A stretch of DNA of 64,000 nucleotides from Deltaproteobacteria bacterium (GTDB lineage: Bacteria > Desulfobacterota_D > UBA1144 > Nemesobacterales > UBA2774). Under the pieces are notes generated by a model. That model saw only the letters and a list, made by a program, of their open reading frames with translations, did not search any database and was not told the DNA's origin. Shown piece by piece: positions 8,393 to 21,125 of the stretch. Position numbers and translations under genes: made by a program. The stretch is from contig JAJCZS010000042.1 in the NCBI GenBank assembly GCA_029262275.1, positions 21,257-85,256 of the forward strand. The letters run 5' to 3'. Each line of letters starts with the position of its first letter. The first letter of the stretch is position 1.

Positions 8393-8432
8393 TGTCAGAT
8401 GTACGAAAGTCTGACAGTTAAGAGATCTGACA
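8393..8432. promoter_or_regulatory. Triple TGTCAGA/TCTGACA cluster, candidate activator sites
   Basis: TGTCAGA (8393-8399) and TCTGACA (8410-8416) form a perfect seven-base inverted repeat with a ten-base gap, and a third TCTGACA lies at 8426-8432. Their centres are about 72, 89 and 105 bases before the predicted ccoI transcription start, a usual distance for sigma-54 enhancer sites. The same heptamer sits near -80 of the CBS-gene promoter. I infer binding sites for the NtrC-type protein whose end is at 1-114. Confidence 0.5.
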
Positions 8433-8467
8433 AATAGGATGTTGTAGTGTTTTAACTAAGGGAATAA

Positions 8468-8495
8468 TGGCGGTCGATGGGGATTCGAACCCCGA
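8468..8495 (-). pseudogene. tRNA 3'-end fragment, T-arm plus acceptor strand
   Basis: The plus strand TGGCGGTCGATGGGG continues as ATTCGAACCCCGA. Compared with the 3' part of the intact tRNA-Arg at 15796 it has one substitution and one base fewer on each side of the T-stem. Read on the minus strand it ends in the encoded G-CCA. No anticodon or D-arm follows, so it is a remnant and not a working tRNA. It may mark an older insertion boundary, or derive from a different tRNA. Confidence 0.7.
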
Positions 8496-8640
8496 ACATA
8501 TGCATCGAATATATATTTGAATAGCCTGAACTACAAAACCAGTGTATTCATCCCACAAAATGTTTTTAAATAATTCCAATGACTTAGAAAATGATTTAAA
8601 ATAGATTTTATAAGCATCTTTTAAAAGGAGGGATTGTGAT

Positions 8641-9204
8641 ATGAAGGTTAAAATTATTCTTAAATTTGTGTTTTTATTTATGTTACTAGCTTTTCAGTTT
8701 AGTTGTGACAATGATGGCAATGCCCAACAAATAAGTAATGAATTGAATATTATTTACTCAGGGAGTTTTTTTCCTGCTCCTGAAAAAACTGATACCAATG
8801 ATGACGGTAGGCCTGGGAGTCTAAGAACATACGCAGGTGAGGGGTCCTTTGGGAGTTCGATCATAACTATACTTGACGAATTTGCCCAGCCTATTCCTCC
8901 TGTGAACTGTCCTTTGGATAATCTCGAATTTGACCTTGTAAAAGGTAGTTTCATAATCAGAGTCGGTAATGGAGACCTCTTGCTGGGAACGGTTGAATCC
9001 GGATTTAGCTGCTTTGACCCTATTACAAGAAGGTCCGAAATTACTGAAGAAGGTGTGATAACAGAAGGCACAGGTCAATTTGCCGGTGTTGCAGGCACTG
9101 TTGTTATCAGAACAAGCTCCATATTTCAGAACACAACCGCTGTAGACGGGTTTGCCTCAGGCGGGTCTACTGGAGATATAATGGGCACTTTAGAATTTGA
9201 ATAG
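8641..9204 (+). CDS. Putative lipoprotein, possible AOC/dirigent-like beta-barrel
   Basis: This 187-residue exported protein starts with a basic-hydrophobic signal ending in FQFSC, with Cys22 as a possible lipidation site; the lipobox is weak because position -3 is Gln. The mature part is acidic and beta-rich, with repeated Gly-Thr segments (EGTGQFAGVAGTVV, near residue 147), a pattern reminiscent of allene-oxide-cyclase/dirigent-like barrels. I see no catalytic motif and cannot name a function. AAGGAGGG sits eight bases before the ATG. It lies between two tRNA 3'-end fragments, so it may be cargo of an older insertion at the tRNA-Arg site. Confidence 0.65.
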   Translation: MKVKIILKFVFLFMLLAFQFSCDNDGNAQQISNELNIIYSGSFFPAPEKTDTNDDGRPGSLRTYAGEGSFGSSIITILDEFAQPIPPVNCPLDNLEFDLVKGSFIIRVGNGDLLLGTVESGFSCFDPITRRSEITEEGVITEGTGQFAGVAGTVVIRTSSIFQNTTAVDGFASGGSTGDIMGTLEFE

Positions 9205-9207
9205 GGG

Positions 9208-9253
9208 TGGCGGGCGATGGGGAATTCAAACCCCCGACCTCAGGCTTCGGAGG
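9208..9253 (-). repeat. Direct repeat of tRNA-Arg 3' half (left island boundary, att-like)
   Basis: These 46 bases match 15796-15841 inside the tRNA-Arg gene with only two differences (positions 16 and 21). They cover the CCA end, acceptor 3' strand, T-arm and part of the anticodon region. Past GGAGG the match stops at once. The orientation is the same as in the intact gene, as expected of the attL left when an element inserts into the 3' half of a tRNA. Confidence 0.85.
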
Positions 9254-9433
9254 GCTTTTCCACTTGAATTTGCAAACTCACTTCATTCTTGCAATTTGCA
9301 TTAAAGAAAAGCTCTTAAGAAAGTTTATAGAGTTAGATTATGTAGATTGTTTAGAATATTTATAGTCAGTATGGACACCTATTTGGACACTGCTAGTATT
9401 GAGATTGCTTTACTTTACAGTTACTTTGTAAGT

Positions 9434-9886
9434 ATGAGGAATTATGTAATAGCCTTTTTGATTTTAGGGCTTCTGCTTCCAACTTTTTTACCATTTGCAC
9501 CACATGTTGCTGTGCATGCAATGTATGATGCTCACATTGTACGCCATCTAGACTCGTCTCCTCATAACGGAATCGAAATTGATCACTCTCATGGAACAGA
9601 GAATGATCTTTATACCGAACATGAGGATATTGATCATCATGTTCCTACTGATTTCGCATCTTATTATAAAGACTTTCTACATATAGATTTGAAAAATACG
9701 GATCAAGCGAACTTGATATCAAAATTGATTTCGGTTCAGGATATTGGTTATGATCTCACAGTAGATATAGCAAAAACTAGACTTTATAAAACAACATCTC
9801 ATATGAGACGTGGCCCCCCAGTTGGTCATGTTTATAAACCCAACTCATCATCTTTATATCTCACCACACTTCGAATACGGATTTAG
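9434..9886 (+). CDS. Small His-rich exported protein, likely metal-binding
   Basis: From the ATG at 9434 the product is 150 residues with an N-terminal hydrophobic signal (MRNYVIAFLILGLLLP). The mature region is dense in His and acidic residues (HVAVHAMYDAHIVRH, IDHSHGTEND, HEDIDHH), a composition expected for binding Zn, Co, Cd or Ni. Small His-rich periplasmic proteins such as CzcI-type genes often precede czcCBA operons, and czcC starts 124 bases downstream. The ORF track starts earlier at a TTG (9347), but that adds residues before the signal. I see no good ribosome site at either start, so the exact start is uncertain. No family is recognised. Confidence 0.6.
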   Translation: MRNYVIAFLILGLLLPTFLPFAPHVAVHAMYDAHIVRHLDSSPHNGIEIDHSHGTENDLYTEHEDIDHHVPTDFASYYKDFLHIDLKNTDQANLISKLISVQDIGYDLTVDIAKTRLYKTTSHMRRGPPVGHVYKPNSSSLYLTTLRIRI

Positions 9887-9918
9887 ATTTTAAGTCCACC
9901 GTGTTCTTGTCACATTAC

Positions 9919-9945
9919 CTACACATAGGATTTCTACGTGTGTAG
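9919..9945. promoter_or_regulatory. Inverted repeat upstream of czcC, possible operator or terminator
   Basis: CTACACA and TGTGTAG form a perfect seven-base inverted repeat with a 13-base gap, between the His-rich gene and czcC. It could be a metal-responsive operator for the efflux operon. No T-run follows directly, so an intrinsic terminator is less likely. No metalloregulator gene is seen in the island. Confidence 0.35.
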
Positions 9946-10010
9946 ATATCTCTATATCTAAGTATAGTCCAGTTTTGCGGGCTAGATCATAAATTTTAAA
10001 GGATAATATT

Positions 10011-11289
10011 ATGATAAAAAAAACTCTTTTTATTTCGATATTTGTATTGCTTTTAAGTAGTACAATACCTTGCTTAGCTCAGACTTTAGATAAGCAAGCC
10101 GCGTTAAAACAAGCATTACAAAATAACCCTTCATATAAGGCAGCATTATCAGAAATTCAAGCTGCTTCGGGACAGCGGTCTCAAGCCTCGCTCCGTCCTA
10201 ATCCAAATACAGTGTTTGAAGTTGAAAATATAGGTGGTAGTGGAGAGCGTGAAGGATTTGAACGAACTGAAATAACACTAGGAATTGAGCAAAAGATAGA
10301 GCTTGCAGGAAAACGTCGGATCCGAACTGAGGTTGCAGATTTTGGTTATAAAATCATCCGGGAAGAAGCTATTGTTGAAGCTTTAAAGCTTCTATCAGAA
10401 ACTGAATATGCCATTATCCGGATGGCTGTTGCTAAAGAGCGCATTGAGCTTGCAGACAAGCGCTTGCAACTTGCTACCCAAACCTACAACATTGTAAAAA
10501 AACGAGTTAATGCAGCAGCCTCCCCCGATATGGAGCTTGCCAAGTCTGACATTGAGAAGATCGAGGCAGAAATAGAAAAACATCACGTTGAGGAAGAATA
10601 TAATATAGCTCGCAATGACTTGGCTCGCCTACTAGGTCTAGATGATGGTAATGATCTTGATATCAAAATTGATTTATCTGCTTTACCAAAGCTTGCAGAT
10701 TATCAAGCCGTACTAATTGCCTTGAACTCAGCTCCACAATTGCGTAGCCAGGAATTTGCAAAAATGAAGGCGCGATCTGCTCTAGATCTTGCAAAAGCAA
10801 CTGGTGTGCCTGATCCTACCGTGGGTGTTGGGGTTAGACAGTTTTTTGATAATGATGATACTGCTTTGGTTGCTACATTATCATTTCCCTTGCCTTTGTT
10901 TGACCGCAATCAAGGTGCTATTAAAAGTGCCCAAGCCAATGTGGTCCGTGTAGACGCACAAGCACGTGCTACAGAATTATCTATTTATCAGTCTGCCAAA
11001 CAGGCATGGGAATTATTCTATGCAGAATTGGATATAACACGCCACTATATGGATGAAATAATTCCAATTGCAAAAAAGGCTTATGATCAAGCAGATAAAG
11101 GATACAACCTCGGGGCATTCGAGTTCTTAGATTTGCTCGATGCACAGCGCACACTCAATAGAGTGCAGTCCGAGTACTTAGACAATATACTCGAGCTTTA
11201 TGAGGCTAAAGTACAAATCGACTATTTGGCTGGAACATACAAACCCCTCATTCAAGAGGTCTCACAAAACACAGTGGAGGATAAGAAGA

Positions 11290-11297
<8 letters not shown>
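10011..11297 (+). CDS. czcC: CzcC-type outer-membrane efflux protein
   Basis: This 428-residue TolC-family protein forms the outer-membrane duct of a tripartite metal efflux pump. A signal peptide (MIKKTLFISIFVLLLSST, cleaved near CLAQ) is followed by two long helical repeats of the OEP type, with coiled-coil stretches around 95-200 and 290-400 and the motif LDLLDAQRTLNRVQSEY near 370. It is preceded by AAAGGA. It overlaps the start of czcB by eight bases and leads the czcCBA operon. Arginines are mostly CGN, unlike neighbours outside the island. Confidence 0.9.
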
Positions 11298-15730
<4,433 letters not shown>

Positions 15731-15795
15731 TAAGGGTGTATATATTTTAATGAATTGCAAAAAATATCATATTCAACTTCATTCATTATAAACAA

Positions 15796-15841
15796 TGGCG
15801 GGCGATGGGGGATTCGAACCCCCGACCTCAGGCTTCGGAGG
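15796..15841 (-). repeat. tRNA-Arg 3' half, right island boundary (att-like)
   Basis: This part of the intact tRNA-Arg pairs as a 46-base direct repeat with 9208-9253 (two mismatches). It would be the attR copy supplied by the element while keeping the tRNA functional. The crossover should lie within the longest identical block, the 25 bases from the T-arm to the anticodon side. Confidence 0.8.
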
Positions 15842-15872
15842 CCTGCGCTCTAATCCACTGAGCTAATCGCCC
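15796..15872 (-). tRNA. tRNA-Arg (anticodon CCG), CCA encoded
   Basis: Read on the minus strand this folds as a full cloverleaf. The acceptor GGGCGAT pairs with ATCGCCC, the D-arm is GCTC/GAGC, the anticodon stem CAGGC/GCCTG encloses the loop CTCCGAA (anticodon CCG), and the T-arm is GGGGG-TTCGAAT-CCCCC. Discriminator G and an encoded CCA end the 77-base gene. It reads arginine CGG codons. Its 3' half is duplicated at 9208, so it is the insertion target of the island to its left. Confidence 0.97.
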
Positions 15873-15879
15873 TAGGTAT

Positions 15880-16677
15880 TTATTTCTTTGGCAAAGGTAG
15901 TCCTAATTCTTTCATTACGACCTGCATGTCTTCCCAGGCAGGTTTCTTGAAATTGGGGTTTCTTAGTAGTGCCGCCGGGTGGTAAGTCACCATGAGCTTT
16001 GATCCACTGTAACTGTGGAACTTCCCTCTCAGGCTGCCAAGGCTAGCTTTTGTTTTGAGAATAGATTTTGCAGCAGTAGCTCCTAAACAAACTATAACTT
16101 CAGGTTTAATAAATCTGATCTGTTTAAATAGGAACTGCTCACATGTGTCCATTTCACTCTGTTCAGGTGTTCTGTTATTAGGTGGGCGGCATTTTACTAC
16201 ATTTCCTATATAAACTTCTTCCCTCGTAAGTCCCATGGCTTCAATAATTTTAGTAAGGAGTTTTCCTGATCTACCTACAAAAGGCATTCCTTGCATATCC
16301 TCATCACGCCCTGGGCCCTCTCCTACAAACATCAGCCTTGCTTTTGGATTCCCGCCGCCGAATACAAGATTTGTCCTCCCTTCATGCAATTGGCATCTTG
16401 TGCAGTCTCCAATTTCCTCTCTGATCTCATCTAGTGTCATGACGTCAGATTCAAACAGGCCTTCGGGTTCTTGTATTGTGATTATGTCTTCATCAAGCGG
16501 GTTTGTCTTTTTAGCCATTGATTCCGTCCTTGGTTTTTTATTCTCAGATATAACTCCAGGGCTGTCTTCAGAAGTAGCTTTTGGTTTGGGTACTGTTTTT
16601 ACACCCATAGATTGCCTGAATTCAAGATAATTCTTAAGTTCTTGGGTAATTGTTTTTAGGTCGTTTTCATCGCTCAT
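15880..16677 (-). CDS. Family 4 uracil-DNA glycosylase
   Basis: This 265-residue protein removes uracil from DNA at the first step of base excision repair. The catalytic half (about 85-265) has GEGPGRDEDMQGMPFVGRSG for uracil recognition and YHPAALLRN as the C-terminal active-site motif. CTRCQLHEGR and later cysteines (VVKCRPPNNR and DTCEQFL) fit the 4Fe-4S cluster of the family 4 (UDGa) enzymes. The first 80 residues are polar and low in complexity, and are probably a linker. It starts seven bases from the tRNA-Arg gene and is read in the same direction. Confidence 0.92.
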   Translation of the reverse strand: MSDENDLKTITQELKNYLEFRQSMGVKTVPKPKATSEDSPGVISENKKPRTESMAKKTNPLDEDIITIQEPEGLFESDVMTLDEIREEIGDCTRCQLHEGRTNLVFGGGNPKARLMFVGEGPGRDEDMQGMPFVGRSGKLLTKIIEAMGLTREEVYIGNVVKCRPPNNRTPEQSEMDTCEQFLFKQIRFIKPEVIVCLGATAAKSILKTKASLGSLRGKFHSYSGSKLMVTYHPAALLRNPNFKKPAWEDMQVVMKELGLPLPKK

Positions 16678-16818
16678 TTCTCTGATCCCTAATATAATAC
16701 AACATAACTAAATTGTAAAAGCACATCTACTAATAATAAACACACTTTGAACTCTTCTTGTGTTTCTGGTAAACCATTCTATTCTAAATAAAACTTTTCG
16801 GAGTGAAAAAAGCGGAAT

Positions 16819-19305
16819 ATGAAAGACAGTTATAACCCAAAAGAGATTGAGAAGAAGTGGAGAGACGACTGGGATAAGAAGAACTTATACCAGGTTCAAG
16901 TAGAAGATGATAAAGAGAAATACTATGTTCTTGAGATGTTTCCCTATCCTTCTGGTCGCATACACATGGGCCATGTGAGGAACTATACAATTGGCGATGT
17001 CACAGCCCGTTACAAAAGAACCAGAGGATTTAATGTGCTTCATCCTATTGGCTGGGACGCTTTTGGATTGCCAGCAGAAAATGCAGCAATTGAGCGAGGG
17101 GTGCATCCTGCTAAATGGACCTACGAGAACATTGAGCAAATGAAGGCACAGCTTAAGCAGCTTGGCTTCAGCTACGACTGGACAAGAGAGATAGCAACTT
17201 GCGATCCTTCCTATTACAAGTGGGAGCAGATGGTTTTTTCCCACATGTTAAAGAAAGGCCTTGCTTATCAAAAGTCGACCACTGTAAATTGGTGCCCTTC
17301 CTGTGAGACTGTGCTGGCTAATGAGCAGGTTGAGGATGGGCTTTGCTGGCGTTGCGCCTCGGAAGTGGAATTAAAAGAGATGGCAGGCTGGTTTTTTAAA
17401 ACAACAGAGTATACAGAAGAGCTACTTGAGTGGGCTGATAAGTTAAAAGATGGCTGGCCTGAGAGAGTGCTCTCTATGCAGAAGAACTGGATAGGCAAAA
17501 GCACAGGGGCACAGATAGAATTTCCTCTACAGGAGCCAGTTGGTGGGGGAGAAAACTTAAAGGTTTTCACTACGCGTCCTGACACAGTGTTTGGTGTAAC
17601 GTACATGAGCATTGCCCCCGAGCATCCACTTTTGCAGGAGCTAATAAAGGGGAAACCTGAGGAAGAAGAAGTTAAGGCGTTCATAGAAAGAGTAAATAAA
17701 CAAAGCAGTTTAGAGAGAGTGGCAGAAGGGACAAAAAAAGAAGGGGTTTTTACTGGGGCTTATGCTATAAACCCACTCACTCATACAAGTATTCCTATTT
17801 ATGTAGCCAACTTTGTTCTTATTGAATATGGGACAGGAATTATTATGTGTGTCCCAGCTCACGATCAAAGGGATTTCGAATTTGCTAAAGAATATAACCT
17901 TCCAATTAAGGTAGTGATCCAGCCTGAGGGAACAGAGTTGGATCCACAAACTATGACTGAGGCCTATGTAGAGCCTGGGGTAATGATTAATTCAATGGAT
18001 TTTACAGATCTTCCTTCACAAGAGGGTAAAGAAGAGATAATGGATTATATAGAGAAAGAAGGTATTGGTGAGAGACAGATTAATTATAGACTCCGCGATT
18101 GGGGAATCTCCAGACAAAGATACTGGGGCACACCTATTCCTATTATATATTGCGATAAATGTGGTGCAGTTCCAGTTCCCGATCAAGATCTTCCTGTGGA
18201 GCTTCCCCTAGACATAGAATTTACAGGTAAAGGCGGATCACCGCTTTCTAAGATAGAGAGCTTTGTAAATACGGATTGCCCTGAGTGCGGGGGTTCTGCA
18301 AAAAGAGAGACGGATACCATGGATACGTTTGTTGAATCTTCTTGGTACTTTCTTAGATACGCCTCCCCTAATTATACTGAAGGCATATTTGATAAGGACG
18401 AAGTTTCATACTGGCTCTCTGTTGACCAATACATAGGCGGTATCGAGCATGCCATACTTCATCTTCTATATGCAAGGTTTTTTACTAAGGCACTAAGAGA
18501 CCTTGGGATGTGTGATTTGGATGAGCCGTTTAAAAACTTGCTCACACAAGGCATGGTAATTAAAGACGGCACCAAGATGTCCAAGTCTGTGGGGAACATA
18601 GTGGACCCCGATGATATGATCGCGAAATATGGGGCAGACACAGTCAGGTTATTTATCATGTTTGCAGCTCCAGTTAACAGAGATTTAGATTGGAGCGATG
18701 AAGCTGTTGAAGGGTCGTTTAGATTTTTAAACCGTATGTGGCGTTTAATATCCGATGTCCTTGGAGATATAGATAGTGTTAAGGGTGTTCATGCAAAAAC
18801 CGATAAAATTTCAAAATCTGCAAAAGAACTTCTTACAAAAACACATAAAACAATAAAAAAGGTAACGGAGGATCTGGATAGATTTTCTTTTAATACTGCA
18901 ATTGCGGCTGTTATGGAACTACTAAACGATACGTCAAGATTTAAGCCCAATGGAGAAAATGATCTACCTGTTTTAAGAGAGGCTGTTGAAGCTATGGTCA
19001 GACTCCTTTATCCAATGGCCCCACATATCTCAGAAGAGCTTTGGCATGAGCTTGGATACGAGGATACGCTTGTTGATATGGAATGGATTTCCTGGAACAA
19101 GGACCTTGTTGAGAGTGCTGCAATAAACATTGTAGTTCAGATAAACGGTAAAGTCAGAAGCCAGATTACCATGGATCCTGACTCCGACCAGGACCAGATG
19201 AAAGAGGCCGCATTTGCAGATGAAAAAATTCAAAGCTTTATTGCCGGCAAAGAACCAAAGAAAGTAATAGTAGTCCCTAAGAAGCTAGTGAATATTGTTA
19301 TCTAA
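16819..19305 (+). CDS. leuS: Leucyl-tRNA synthetase
   Basis: This 828-residue class Ia synthetase charges tRNA-Leu. The HIGH motif is HMGH in [19 protein letters not shown] (about residues 40-60) and KMSKS is intact in [11 protein letters not shown] (near 590). The large CP1 editing insertion (about 225-415) includes [19 protein letters not shown]. The zinc-binding segments are seen as WCPSCE/LCWRC and CDKCG/CPECG. An anticodon-binding helical domain and a short C-terminal domain finish it. The length is normal for a bacterial LeuRS. Arginine codons are mainly AGA/AGG, in contrast to the czc island. Confidence 0.97.
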   Translation: MKDSYNPKEIEKKWRDDWDKKNLYQVQVEDDKEKYYVLEMFPYPSGRIHMGHVRNYTIGDVTARYKRTRGFNVLHPIGWDAFGLPAENAAIERGVHPAKWTYENIEQMKAQLKQLGFSYDWTREIATCDPSYYKWEQMVFSHMLKKGLAYQKSTTVNWCPSCETVLANEQVEDGLCWRCASEVELKEMAGWFFKTTEYTEELLEWADKLKDGWPERVLSMQKNWIGKSTGAQIEFPLQEPVGGGENLKVFTTRPDTVFGVTYMSIAPEHPLLQELIKGKPEEEEVKAFIERVNKQSSLERVAEGTKKEGVFTGAYAINPLTHTSIPIYVANFVLIEYGTGIIMCVPAHDQRDFEFAKEYNLPIKVVIQPEGTELDPQTMTEAYVEPGVMINSMDFTDLPSQEGKEEIMDYIEKEGIGERQINYRLRDWGISRQRYWGTPIPIIYCDKCGAVPVPDQDLPVELPLDIEFTGKGGSPLSKIESFVNTDCPECGGSAKRETDTMDTFVESSWYFLRYASPNYTEGIFDKDEVSYWLSVDQYIGGIEHAILHLLYARFFTKALRDLGMCDLDEPFKNLLTQGMVIKDGTKMSKSVGNIVDPDDMIAKYGADTVRLFIMFAAPVNRDLDWSDEAVEGSFRFLNRMWRLISDVLGDIDSVKGVHAKTDKISKSAKELLTKTHKTIKKVTEDLDRFSFNTAIAAVMELLNDTSRFKPNGENDLPVLREAVEAMVRLLYPMAPHISEELWHELGYEDTLVDMEWISWNKDLVESAAINIVVQINGKVRSQITMDPDSDQDQMKEAAFADEKIQSFIAGKEPKKVIVVPKKLVNIVI

Positions 19306-19390
19306 TTATTAGCTTTGATATTTATTGCCCCTGTGGTATCTTGAATCGCTTCGATTTTGAAATAGCAAATAAATGGAGGAGCCGTATCCA

Positions 19391-20473
19391 ATGGCAGATA
19401 AAAACAAAAATACTATAGACGATTTTCTTAATAAAAAGGTGAAAGCAATAGAAGTTGATGCTCCAAAAACTGTTTCCCAGTTACTCTCAGAAATGGCGGA
19501 GACGGGGTTTCAGGGAAAAAGTCTTGCACGAGTTGTAGATGTATTTGAACAAATGATAAAAGATGATGACGTTACTATTCTTCTTGGCTACACAGGCTCA
19601 CTTTCAACCACAGGTCAGTGGAAGATAATAAATTGGCTGATTGAAAACCGTTATGTTGATATACTTGTTCCAACTGGTGCCAATATTTCTGAGGACATAA
19701 TAGATGCAATGGGTTTTGATTACTGGCAGGGCTCTCATACGGCTGATAATGAAGTGCTTTTTAGAGAAGGGCTTAACCGTTATTACGATGTTTACGGGAA
19801 AGAAACCGATTATCTGGTTATGACAGAGCTCTTAGGTGAATTTATCTTGACTCTAGATGAATCTTATAATTACTCATCAAGAGAGCTGCTCTATCACTGC
19901 GGAAAATGGCTATCAGATAAAAATATCCCAAGCATAGTAGCCAAGGCTGCGGAGCACGGAGTTCCAGTGTTTTGCCCCGCTATTGCAGACAGCCCATATG
20001 GTGATGCTGCTCTTATTGCTAAAAGTAAGGGGTTTAATCTAACAATAGACGCAATTAAAGACTATGTTGAATTCATGACGCTTGGGGAAACAGTTAAGGA
20101 TACAGCGGTTATTTATATAGGTGGTGGAGTTCCCAAAGATTTTATCCAGCTCTTTGCAGTAACTGGGGATTTGCTTTACGAAGATAGACACGTTCCTAAT
20201 AGGCAATCTGGCTTAAATAGAAAAGGAACTGGTGAGGCTGAAACTTATTATCCTCACAAATATGCGATTCAGATAACAACAGATTCACCTCAGTGGGGAG
20301 GGCTCTCAGGCTGTACATTTGATGAGGCCGTGTCCTGGGGTAAGGAAGATCCAGAGGGAAGTTTGGTTCAGTGCTACTGTGATGCAACGATTGCATTACC
20401 TCTAGTTTCGCACGCTCTTGCAGAAAGAATTGGTACTAAAAGAAAGGGCACAGATTTTTCAGGAATCCTCTAG
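19391..20473 (+). CDS. Deoxyhypusine synthase-like protein
   Basis: Starting at the ATG at 19391, which follows GGAGG, the product is 360 residues. It matches the deoxyhypusine synthase fold, an NAD-dependent enzyme that moves an aminobutyl group from spermidine to a Lys of eIF5A in eukaryotes. The catalytic motif DEAVSWGK is kept, with the expected Lys at residue 318, and so are GAN (97-99), TGS (68-70) and GGGVPKDF (244-251). Bacteria have no eIF5A, so the acceptor must differ; some bacterial relatives make homospermidine. I cannot choose between these. It converges with thiE, overlapping its stop by four bases. Confidence 0.88.
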   Translation: MADKNKNTIDDFLNKKVKAIEVDAPKTVSQLLSEMAETGFQGKSLARVVDVFEQMIKDDDVTILLGYTGSLSTTGQWKIINWLIENRYVDILVPTGANISEDIIDAMGFDYWQGSHTADNEVLFREGLNRYYDVYGKETDYLVMTELLGEFILTLDESYNYSSRELLYHCGKWLSDKNIPSIVAKAAEHGVPVFCPAIADSPYGDAALIAKSKGFNLTIDAIKDYVEFMTLGETVKDTAVIYIGGGVPKDFIQLFAVTGDLLYEDRHVPNRQSGLNRKGTGEAETYYPHKYAIQITTDSPQWGGLSGCTFDEAVSWGKEDPEGSLVQCYCDATIALPLVSHALAERIGTKRKGTDFSGIL

Positions 20474-21102
20474 TTGTGATTGGACATGGTAGCCAGTTCT
20501 CTGGCTGCTGACTGAGGGTCTGAAGATCCAAATATGCTTGTAATTACAGCTATCCCATTTACCCCAGTCTCTAATATTGGCGTAGCATTATCTTTGGTAA
20601 TGCCGCCTATTGCGAATATTGGAATCTGGGTAATCAATTTCACAGCTTCTTCTAGAATCTCGATAGAAGTAGGTTCTCTCTCAGGTTTTGTAGGCGTGTA
20701 ATATGGGGTGCCAAACGCTACATAATCAGCACCACTTTCTACAGCAGTTAGCCCTCTTTCGATCTGGTTATAACATGTTACTCCAATTATAGCCTCACTA
20801 CCCAATATGGCTCTTGCATTGGTTACAGATGTATCATCTCCGCCCAGATGAACACCCTCTGCTCCGATTTTCTTTGTAAGCTCTGGTGAGTCATTGATTA
20901 TAAGAGGCACTCCATATTTTCTGGTTACCTCAAGAAGTTCTTGGCCTAATTTTATTATTTCATTCTCTGGAGTGTTTTTCTCTCTTAATTGAACAATTTT
21001 CGCTCCACCTTTGATAGATTTCTCGACTATCTCAACAAACCTATCCCGTTCAATCAGATTTTTATCGGTGATAACATATAGTCCGTTTAAGCTAGTTTTC
21101 AT
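20470..21102 (-). CDS. thiE: Thiamine-phosphate synthase
   Basis: This 210-residue TIM-barrel enzyme joins HMP-PP and thiazole phosphate to make thiamine phosphate. Motifs include VQLREKNTPENE (pyrophosphate site), PLIINDSPEL, GVHLGGDD and the phosphate-binding AIGGIT near the C-terminus. The GADYVAFGTPYYTPTK segment is in the usual place. No other thi genes are near and no TPP riboswitch is evident before it. It follows thrC on the same strand by 23 bases, so both may be one transcript. Confidence 0.92.
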   Translation of the reverse strand: MKTSLNGLYVITDKNLIERDRFVEIVEKSIKGGAKIVQLREKNTPENEIIKLGQELLEVTRKYGVPLIINDSPELTKKIGAEGVHLGGDDTSVTNARAILGSEAIIGVTCYNQIERGLTAVESGADYVAFGTPYYTPTKPEREPTSIEILEEAVKLITQIPIFAIGGITKDNATPILETGVNGIAVITSIFGSSDPQSAARELATMSNHN

Positions 21103-21125
21103 AATTTTAGAATGCGGTAGGTCAA

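Larger units (their letters stand above)
8303..8640. other. Intergenic region between divergent ccoI and lipoprotein gene
   Basis: These 338 bases hold the sigma-54-type element and TCTGACA repeats for ccoI on the minus side, then a tRNA 3'-end fragment (8468-8495). Past the fragment, 8496-8620 is AT-rich and shows no gene. A good ribosome site (AAAGGAGGG) ends the region, before the ATG at 8641. A nine-codon frame starting at 8392 has a nearby GGAGG but lies within the repeat motifs, and I do not count it as a gene. Confidence 0.6.

Noticed and set aside
8392-8421. Nine-codon frame with GGAGG before ccoI
   Set aside because: Very short, and its bases are better explained by the TGTCAGA/TCTGACA repeat cluster.
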